Assembly: GCA_023140635.1 (NCBI GenBank)
Contig: JAGLLG010000029.1
Span: 1 to 9,999 of the forward strand
DNA length: 9,999 bases
Direction: 5' to 3'
Source of the DNA: Candidatus Pacearchaeota archaeon
Lineage (GTDB): Archaea > Nanobdellota > Nanobdellia > Pacearchaeales > GW2011-AR1
Shown: positions 5,332 through 9,999 of the stretch, piece after piece
Layout: the number at the start of each line of letters is the position of its first letter
How positions within the stretch are numbered: the stretch's first letter is position 1
Position numbers and translations under genes: made by a program
Notes under the pieces: model-generated
Told to the model about the DNA's origin: nothing
Database searches by the model: none
Seen by the model: the letters and a program-made list of their open reading frames with translations, nothing else

Positions 5332-7371
5332 ATGAAAAAAATAGGTTATGTGTTTACTTTAATGTTTATCTTGATGAGTTCGTTTGTCTTCGCTGATATT
5401 TCTTTGTCCGAGCCTGAGGAAGTTTATAATCTTGGTGATAAGATTTATATAAATGCTGATGGATTGCGTGGTGCTGAAATTGGGAACTTTAACGTTAATT
5501 TAGTTTGTGGAAATAAAACTGTAAATTTAGTTAGATGGCCTGCGAGTGATTTTTCTACAGAAGAGGATCAAGCTTATGCGACATCGAAAGTATTGGTTAG
5601 TGAGGATTTGGAGATTTCTAATTTAACAGAAATTCTCGGTGAGTGTCAGATTATTTTGTCGCTTGGTGGCCAGGGGGCTTCGACAAAACTTTTTACAATA
5701 AGTAAGGATGTTTTTGTTTCAGCTTCTACCGACAAGACTAGTTATGATCCTGGTGAAGGAATTTTGGTTAGTGTTGATGCTAGTAAAGCAAATGGTGGTC
5801 TGTTGAATGGTTTTGTAGAGGCTAGTGATGCAGCGTATTTTAGCAAGGCTGTTGAGGATGGTTCTGTTAGTGAAACGTTTTCAATGTCTGAAACTGCAGA
5901 GGCAGGGATATATTTTCTTGGTATTCGTGTCTATGATGTTGGGCAGAATGGTGTTTTGAATGAGGGTTTCGCTAATATTTCATTTAGTATTAATCAGGTT
6001 GCATCTTCGATTATTATGAGTCTCTCTGATGAAGAGGCAGTTCCGGGAGAGGAGTTTACTATTGGTGCTGAGGTCTTTGACCAATCAGGCAAGGAAATCG
6101 TTGGAACCGTTTCTGCTAAGATTATCTCTCCGGAGAATGAAGAAATTGAAGTCATGATTCCTACAGGAGATTTTAGTACTTTTGATTTTCCTGTTAATGC
6201 TACCGCGGGGTCCTGGAAGGTAATTGCAATGTTTGATGAGATTGGTGAGCAAAGAGAGTTTGAGATGATTAAGTCTTCTAAGATGGAGTTTAATATTAGT
6301 GAAGGTGTGTTGGAGATTACGTGTGTTGGGAACTGGGAATGTAACGGAAGTGTTGATGTCCAGATTGGTGAGGAAAGTAGTGAATTGGAATTGGTTATGG
6401 ATATGGGGGAGGTTCGGAAATTTAGTCTTAAGGCTCCGCAGGGAGAGTATGAGGTTATTGTTAGCGATGGGGAGAGTTCGATTAATCGGCAGGTTTTGTT
6501 GACGGGTAATGCGATTTCGGTTAGGGATTTTAAAGAGGTTGGAATTTTTAAGGCTTATTCGGTTGTGTGGATTTTTTTGATTATTGTTCTCGGAGTTGCG
6601 GGAGTTATTTTATTTATGAATTCGCGGAAGACGAAGAAGTTTAAGGGAAATAAGATTGAGAATGTTGTTAGTTCTGTTTACAAACATGTTGATTCTGCGA
6701 AGTCCAAAATTGTTTCGAAAACTTCGGGGCTTAATGTGAAAAATTATGGTCATGAAGATAAGACTATGGTTGATTTGACAAAAAGTGGGATTGGGGGTGC
6801 GGAGTCGACGCTGGTGTTGAAAGGTGAGAAGCATCTATCGGCGATTGTTGCTTTGAGTGTTAAGAATTCTGCGACTCTTGGGGGTCATGCGAAGGATTCT
6901 TTGATTAAAATTGTCGAGGGGACTAGAGAGTTTAAGGGTCTGGTTGATTTGAGGGGAGATTATATTTTTATTGTGTTTTCACCGTTGGTTACTAAGACTT
7001 ATAAGAATGAGGTTCTCGCGTCGAAGACAGGTATTAAGATTTTGCGAGGTTTGAAGGATTATAATAAGAAATTCAAGGATAAGATTGAGTTTAATCTCGG
7101 AGTGCATACGGGGGAGTTGGTTTCTTCTAAGGTTGGGGGTAAGTTGAAGTATACGGGTCTTGGGAATACGATTTCGCTTGCTAAGAGGATTGCGGATTCT
7201 GATGTCGGGAAGTTGTTAGTTTCCGAGGATGTTCGGAAGAAGATGCTTAGAGATTTGAAGGTTGTTAAAGCGAAGGAAGTTGGGAAGAGCCAGACGTATG
7301 AGGTTTCTGAGGTGGTGGACAGGGAAGCTAATACTGCTAAGTTGAAGAGTTTGTTGAAGAGGATGGATTAA
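5332..7371 (+). CDS. Membrane receptor-like protein with extracellular beta domains and a degenerate class III cyclase domain
   Basis: 679 residues with the TATA-supported start. Residues 1-21 are a signal peptide (cut after FVFA). Residues 22-400 are outside: about four beta-sandwich modules, including a macroglobulin-like one (TDKTSYDPGEGILVSV, 133-148) and a Cys331/Cys337 pair in the last. One transmembrane helix spans 408-429, followed by a basic stop-transfer RKTKKFKGNK. After a linker, 498-658 has the class III nucleotidyl-cyclase fold: RGDYIFIVF (541-549), EFNLGVHTGEL (586-596), GGKLKYTGLGNTISLAKRI (602-620). Asp543 and Arg619 are kept, but no acidic residue lies between Glu499 and Asp522 where the first metal Asp belongs, the transition-state Asn is Ser615, and the base-selecting Asp is Lys606. 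So it is probably a binding or sensing pseudo-cyclase. From memory, similar proteins recur in DPANN archaea. It abuts the HAD gene with no gap. Confidence 0.82.
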   Translation: MKKIGYVFTLMFILMSSFVFADISLSEPEEVYNLGDKIYINADGLRGAEIGNFNVNLVCGNKTVNLVRWPASDFSTEEDQAYATSKVLVSEDLEISNLTEILGECQIILSLGGQGASTKLFTISKDVFVSASTDKTSYDPGEGILVSVDASKANGGLLNGFVEASDAAYFSKAVEDGSVSETFSMSETAEAGIYFLGIRVYDVGQNGVLNEGFANISFSINQVASSIIMSLSDEEAVPGEEFTIGAEVFDQSGKEIVGTVSAKIISPENEEIEVMIPTGDFSTFDFPVNATAGSWKVIAMFDEIGEQREFEMIKSSKMEFNISEGVLEITCVGNWECNGSVDVQIGEESSELELVMDMGEVRKFSLKAPQGEYEVIVSDGESSINRQVLLTGNAISVRDFKEVGIFKAYSVVWIFLIIVLGVAGVILFMNSRKTKKFKGNKIENVVSSVYKHVDSAKSKIVSKTSGLNVKNYGHEDKTMVDLTKSGIGGAESTLVLKGEKHLSAIVALSVKNSATLGGHAKDSLIKIVEGTREFKGLVDLRGDYIFIVFSPLVTKTYKNEVLASKTGIKILRGLKDYNKKFKDKIEFNLGVHTGELVSSKVGGKLKYTGLGNTISLAKRIADSDVGKLLVSEDVRKKMLRDLKVVKAKEVGKSQTYEVSEVVDREANTAKLKSLLKRMD

Positions 7372-8010
7372 ATGATTAAGGTAATATTCTTTGATTTTGA
7401 TGGAACAGTTTCTGATGCGCATGGGATTGCGTATAAATCTATTGTTAGGACTTTGGATGGATTTGGATATAAGTTTGATAAGGGTAAGTTGTCTGGTTTG
7501 ATGGGACAAAAAATGGGAGAAATTTTCAAAGGACTTGGGTTGAATTTAAAGCATTTGAATGTTGTGCGTAGTAAGTTTTATAGATATTTTACTGAGGCTG
7601 CGTTGGATGGAGGGATTAAATTGTGTGTTTCTGTGAAGCCTTTGTGGGAGTTGAAAAAAGATTATCCATTAATTGTTATTTCTAATTCGGAGACTTCTTT
7701 TATTAAAGCTTCAATTAAGAAGTTAGGGTTGAAGGGTTTGTTTAAGAAAGTTTATGGGGCAGAGAAGTTTTCTAGCAAGGATAAACTTTTAGAGAAATTG
7801 TTTAGGAAGTTTAGGATTAAGCCTTCGGAGGCGATTTATATTGGCGATAGATTCTCTGATGTGGTGTATGCGAGAGAGGCTGGATGTTTTGCAATTGCGA
7901 TTCACAATAAATGTTCGTGGTCTGATCTGAAGACGATAAAAAAAGAGAAACCAGATTATATCATTAAGGATTTTAGGGGACTGAGGAAGATTATTAATTC
8001 AATTGATTGA
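7372..8010 (+). CDS. HAD-superfamily phosphatase (phosphoglycolate phosphatase-like)
   Basis: 212 residues, cytoplasmic, no membrane segment. All four HAD motifs are visible: motif I DFDGT with nucleophile Asp8 and Asp10, motif II VISNS (Ser104), motif III Lys136 in FSSKDKLL, and motif IV YIGDRFSD with Asp159 and Asp163. Residues 17-85 are the helical C1 cap of the Gph/beta-phosphoglucomutase type, so it should hydrolyse a small phosphate ester; the substrate cannot be read from sequence. The ATG follows the stop of the receptor gene immediately, with a weak GAGG about 9 bases upstream inside that gene, so the two are almost surely one operon. The last 17 bases overlap the convergent TtuA-like gene. 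Confidence 0.9.
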   Translation: MIKVIFFDFDGTVSDAHGIAYKSIVRTLDGFGYKFDKGKLSGLMGQKMGEIFKGLGLNLKHLNVVRSKFYRYFTEAALDGGIKLCVSVKPLWELKKDYPLIVISNSETSFIKASIKKLGLKGLFKKVYGAEKFSSKDKLLEKLFRKFRIKPSEAIYIGDRFSDVVYAREAGCFAIAIHNKCSWSDLKTIKKEKPDYIIKDFRGLRKIINSID

Positions 8011-8473
8011 AGGCTTTGACTATATTGAGTTCTAGGTCTTGGTTTTTCTTTAGAAATTTTTCGAAGAGGTTTTGAATTTTCTCATTCTTTTTTCTCTTTG
8101 ATCCTTTAATGTTCTTTAATTTTGCATATAATTCTACTTCCTTGTCGGAAAGGAGGTAAAGGGGTTTGTTGTTTATTTTCGGTCCGTTGAATTTTCCTTG
8201 GAGGATGTTTTTGAAGATATCTTCAGATAGTTGAGAAAGATTGTCAGATAATAATTTAGGTTTTGAAGTGAATTTTACTTGGAATTTTTTCTCTAGAACT
8301 GTTTTGAGGATGTTTGTGTTTAAGCTAGATGAAGATTTTAATGTGATAATTTTATCTTTGGGTAATATGGAATGCTTTCGAATTGTCCTGAAAATTTTTC
8401 TCTCGAAATAATCTATAAATTCTTTTTTTGATAACTTTCTCTGATTTGTAAATTGCCAAACTGTGTTAGTCAT
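7994..8473 (-). CDS. TtuA/NcsA-like protein with a lost PP-loop (probable pseudoenzyme)
   Basis: 159 residues. The N-terminal YFERKIFRTIRKHSILPKDKI (22-42) matches the helix and strand leading into the ATP-binding loop of TtuA/NcsA (Ncs6) tRNA 2-thiolation enzymes. Where these have SGGKDS, this protein has SSSSLN (47-52), so it should not bind ATP as they do. The middle of the enzyme, about 70-100 residues with the catalytic and zinc cysteines, is missing, and the protein has no cysteine at all. The tail again matches: DNLSQLSEDIFKNILQGKF (77-95) corresponds to the 'HNLDDEAQT..MN..RGD' helix and KPLYLLSDKEVELYAKLKNI (103-122) to 'KPLRYIPEKEVALYA.LKGI'. Its ATGA start overlaps the stop of the active PP-loop gene and its GAGGAGG site (8481-8487) lies inside that gene, so the pair is translationally coupled. 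Likely a structural subunit; a decaying paralogue is possible. The family assignment is by eye. Confidence 0.65.
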   Translation of the reverse strand: MTNTVWQFTNQRKLSKKEFIDYFERKIFRTIRKHSILPKDKIITLKSSSSLNTNILKTVLEKKFQVKFTSKPKLLSDNLSQLSEDIFKNILQGKFNGPKINNKPLYLLSDKEVELYAKLKNIKGSKRKKNEKIQNLFEKFLKKNQDLELNIVKAFNQLN

Positions 8474-9297
8474 AATTTTACCTCCTCAAATTTATATCTT
8501 TCTTCTTTAGTTGATCCTGTTGAGTAAGCCTCTTGGAGTTCTAAAGCTTTCTGTTTTCCTTTTGTTTTATTATAATAAACTGAAGGTTTACCTTTAGCAT
8601 CTTTGATTGATGTTTTGAATTCTGTTATTATCTGAGATTCTATTTCGTTTCTTGCAACGATAAACCAAGTATTGTCAATAAAAAAATGTCTACCAATCAT
8701 TGTTAGGGTTAGTGTTTTCTCGTTGATTAAATCTTTTTTTAATAGTGTCTTTAGTCTTGTAGAGGGTTCTTTTTCGCAAAGAAAGCAGCCTCCAGCAGGA
8801 CTTGGATATTTGATTTTATATTTTTCAGCTAAGTCCATCTGTTTTTTCCTGGAACGTCCTGAGAATCCCACATCTGCTAATGGTCTTATTATCTTAAATT
8901 TAATCTCCTCATCTATCTTTTTCTGTGCAGAACTTGTTTGAGACATTGGCCGTTGTCCCGGAACTTCCCCTGTTGCAATTATATCATAGTTATGTTTGTC
9001 AGCGTACTCTTTTGCTTTTTTGAACATAAAGATTTTGCAATCAATACAAGGGTTAATCCCTGCACCTGTTCCGAATTTAGGTTTTTTTAGGATTTTTAGG
9101 TATTCAGAAAGTAATGGTTCCTTTGTCATGTCTATAACTGTTAATTTTAGATTATTCATTTTTTTAGAATTTTTGTGTTTGCTCTCGAAAGGTAGTTTGA
9201 AATATAATGCTTCAATAGTGTAACCTTGTTTTTGTAACATGTGTATGACTAGACGAGAATCTAATCCTCCGGAGTATAACACAAGTGCCTTCTTCAT
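8470..9297 (-). CDS. MnmA/ThiI-like PP-loop tRNA thiolase
   Basis: 275 residues. PP-loop SGGLDS at 9-14 adenylates the target. GAGINPCIDCKIFMFKKAKEYA (78-99) parallels 'NPDxxCNxxIKF' of MnmA, with Cys84 and Cys87; ATGEVPGQRPMSQ (108-120) follows where MnmA has ATGHY. SGRSRKKQMDLAEKYKIKYP (146-165) and PAGGCFLC (167-174) bring a second CxxC, Cys171/Cys174. These cysteines could carry the persulfide or bind a metal or Fe-S centre. Residues about 196-245 (MIGRHFFIDNTWFIVARNE) form a further beta domain, possibly RNA-binding and NFACT-R-like. It is not canonical MnmA, which archaea generally lack; the tRNA position modified is unknown. The start at 9297 agrees with a TTAAAA box centred 25.5 bases upstream, though read-through from the zinc-ribbon gene 31 bases upstream is possible. 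It overlaps the TtuA-like gene by ATGA. Confidence 0.82.
   Translation of the reverse strand: MKKALVLYSGGLDSRLVIHMLQKQGYTIEALYFKLPFESKHKNSKKMNNLKLTVIDMTKEPLLSEYLKILKKPKFGTGAGINPCIDCKIFMFKKAKEYADKHNYDIIATGEVPGQRPMSQTSSAQKKIDEEIKFKIIRPLADVGFSGRSRKKQMDLAEKYKIKYPSPAGGCFLCEKEPSTRLKTLLKKDLINEKTLTLTMIGRHFFIDNTWFIVARNEIESQIITEFKTSIKDAKGKPSVYYNKTKGKQKALELQEAYSTGSTKEERYKFEEVKL
8481..8487 (-). promoter_or_regulatory. Shine-Dalgarno site GAGGAGG of the TtuA-like gene
   Basis: GAGGAGG, 7 bases upstream of the ATG at 8473, lies in the last codons (Glu-Glu-Val) of the PP-loop gene. Together with the ATGA overlap it indicates coupled translation of the two proteins. Confidence 0.75.
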
Positions 9298-9319
9298 AAA
9301 ATTTCTAAGAGATGGGAGG

Positions 9320-9325
9320 TTTTAA
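9320..9325 (-). promoter_or_regulatory. TATA-like box TTAAAA of the PP-loop gene
   Basis: TTAAAA on the minus strand, centre 9322.5, is exactly 25.5 bases before the ATG at 9297, matching the spacing seen at the other leaderless genes. It sits in the 31-base gap after the zinc-ribbon gene, so the PP-loop/TtuA-like pair may have its own promoter. Confidence 0.5.
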
Positions 9326-9328
9326 GTT

Positions 9329-9817
9329 TTAGTATCCTCCATAGACTTCTAATTCTTTTGAATAGCCTTGATGATCGAAGTCAAAGTTGAAGATGAATAG
9401 AAATTCTGACATTGTTCGAACCCCTAAACCAGCCTCTTTAATTATCTTATATAGGTATTCTGTAAAGCAGTATGGGCAGATATGAGTGTTATTTTTTCCG
9501 CATGCAATACATTTTTTAGATTTACCGTCGAGGTATCTATGTGCTTCTAGGAATTCATCTAATCTTATTTGGAGTTTTGCTCTGTCTTGGGGGAATTGTT
9601 GGATCCACTGTTGGAAACCTTTTGCGATACAATCAGGACAAAGAGGGTGTTCAATATTTTTTCCACAGGATAAACAATCTTTGTGAATACCCTCACAATT
9701 TATATTTAATAGGTTGGGGCAGACCCTATCCTCACAGATATATTCTCCAGATTGGTTGGGGCACGCCGTTTTTTTAGAGTTAAATGTCTTTATAGCGACA
9801 TATATTTTCTGTTTCAT
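9329..9817 (-). CDS. Cysteine-rich double zinc-ribbon protein of unknown function
   Basis: 162 residues with 12 cysteines, no signal peptide or membrane segment. Two copies of one motif are visible: CLSCGKNIEHPLCPDC (48-63) and CIACGKNNTHICPYC (103-117), both C-x2-CGKN-x2-H...CP-x-C, each able to hold one zinc. Four further cysteines (19, 28, 33, 41) in ACPNQ..ICED..CPN..C may form a third site. Between the two ribbons lies a helical stretch 65-95, and the end is aromatic and acidic (FNFDFDHQGY, 142-151). The layout suggests an RNA- or protein-binding adaptor. It precedes the tRNA thiolase gene by 31 bases, so a link to tRNA modification is possible. An in-frame TAA lies 9 bases upstream of the ATG with no other start between, so the start at 9817 is the longest possible; no Shine-Dalgarno site is seen. 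I do not recognise the family. Confidence 0.8.
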   Translation of the reverse strand: MKQKIYVAIKTFNSKKTACPNQSGEYICEDRVCPNLLNINCEGIHKDCLSCGKNIEHPLCPDCIAKGFQQWIQQFPQDRAKLQIRLDEFLEAHRYLDGKSKKCIACGKNNTHICPYCFTEYLYKIIKEAGLGVRTMSEFLFIFNFDFDHQGYSKELEVYGGY

Positions 9818-9839
9818 TTGAAAAGTTTATGTCGCGAGA

Positions 9840-9923
9840 TTACAAGAATTTGATAAAGACGGGGTGAGCCCACGCTAGGGAGGTATAAGAATTCAGGGTA
9901 TACATTACTCTTTGCGTTTGCAT
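9840..9923 (-). other. GC-rich transcribed leader with a 27-codon ORF, or a small RNA
   Basis: A TATA box 25.5 bases upstream predicts transcription beginning at the ATG at 9923. That ATG opens a 27-codon frame starting MQTQRVMYTL and ending HPVFIKFL, with a stop 22 bases before the zinc-ribbon ATG. Its codons (ACC, CTG, CTA, GCG, CCC, GTC, ATC) differ from the AT-ending codons of the neighbours. Bases 9860-9883 are 75 percent G+C in an AT-rich setting. These facts fit a structured RNA or regulatory leader better than an ordinary gene. I could not match it to tRNA, 7S RNA, RNase P RNA or box C/D RNA by eye. Confidence 0.35.
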
Positions 9924-9944
9924 AATTTTGAAAGGAGTTAGAAG

Positions 9945-9952
9945 TTTATATA
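9945..9952 (-). promoter_or_regulatory. TATA box of the zinc-ribbon/thiolase transcription unit
   Basis: TATATAAA on the minus strand, centred at 9948.5 and 25.5 bases before the ATG at 9923. It lies 12 bases past the stop of the gene at the right edge. It is the best promoter for the leftward genes, giving the zinc-ribbon gene a leader of about 106 bases. Confidence 0.6.
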
Positions 9953-9963
9953 GTTTTCGGGGG

Positions 9964-9999
9964 CTATCTAATCTTCTCAAACATTTCAGATAATTTTTC
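9964..9999 (-). CDS. Extreme C-terminus of a leftward gene (partial)
   Basis: On the minus strand the window's last bases read EKLSEMFEKIR followed by TAG, an amphipathic, charged helix end with AT-rich codons like the neighbours. The following base run leads into the TATA box at 9945-9952, as expected after a gene end. Only 11 codons are visible, so no product can be named. Confidence 0.4.
   Translation of the reverse strand, partial: EKLSEMFEKIR

Noticed and set aside
9829..9867. Plus-strand 12-codon ORF (ATG 9829) with a TATA-like run at 9801-9808, which would join a second frame at 9866-9925 through a one-base shift
   Set aside because: The box lies inside the zinc-ribbon coding region, the frame is very short, and the joined reading needs an unsupported frameshift.
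9829..9923. tRNA or other standard stable RNA in the GC-rich gap
   Set aside because: No T-loop consensus, no 7-bp acceptor pairing, no box C/D motifs and no recognisable 7S or RNase P core on either strand.
1..9999. CRISPR array, insertion sequence or integrase
   Set aside because: No regularly spaced repeats, no transposase or recombinase motifs and no terminal inverted repeats were seen; the only notable repeat is the pair at 3064 and 3766.

Overview
The window looks like a compact, AT-rich archaeal genome, most likely a DPANN lineage of the Pacearchaeota/Woesearchaeota kind. Evidence: a threonyl-tRNA synthetase with the archaeal N-terminal editing domain, an archaeal/eukaryotic-type tryptophanyl-tRNA synthetase, a KaiC/Rad55-like ATPase, TATA boxes centred about 25 bases upstream of start codons (leaderless transcripts), and genes that touch or overlap. 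The lineage is an inference from protein style, not from a marker gene.

Left part (1-2253): the 3' end of a gene for a protein resembling a bacterial outer-membrane beta-barrel runs in from the left and meets thrS tail to tail. Middle (2254-5255): a RecA-superfamily ATPase gene, a secreted SleB-type (spore-cortex-lytic-like) hydrolase gene and a small membrane-anchored protein gene run rightwards and meet trpS tail to tail. The hydrolase gene is bracketed by a 47-bp direct repeat that carries the last codons of the ATPase gene plus a promoter. Right-centre (5256-8010): a gene for a type I membrane protein with extracellular beta-sandwich domains and an intracellular class III cyclase-like domain with key residues missing, followed without a gap by a HAD phosphatase gene.

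Right part (7994-9999), leftward: the end of an unseen gene, a GC-rich leader or tiny ORF, a cysteine-rich zinc-ribbon protein, an MnmA/ThiI-like PP-loop tRNA thiolase, and a small TtuA/NcsA-like protein whose PP-loop has decayed.

Functionally the window mixes translation genes (two synthetases, a probable tRNA-thiolation pair) with cell-surface genes (barrel protein, wall hydrolase, small anchored protein, receptor). The points most worth a second look are the repeat-bracketed hydrolase, the pseudo-cyclase receptor with its HAD partner, the live/dead PP-loop gene pair, and the bacterial-style outer-membrane barrel in an archaeal context. There is no gene-free stretch above 300 bases; the longest is about 146 bases (9818-9963).
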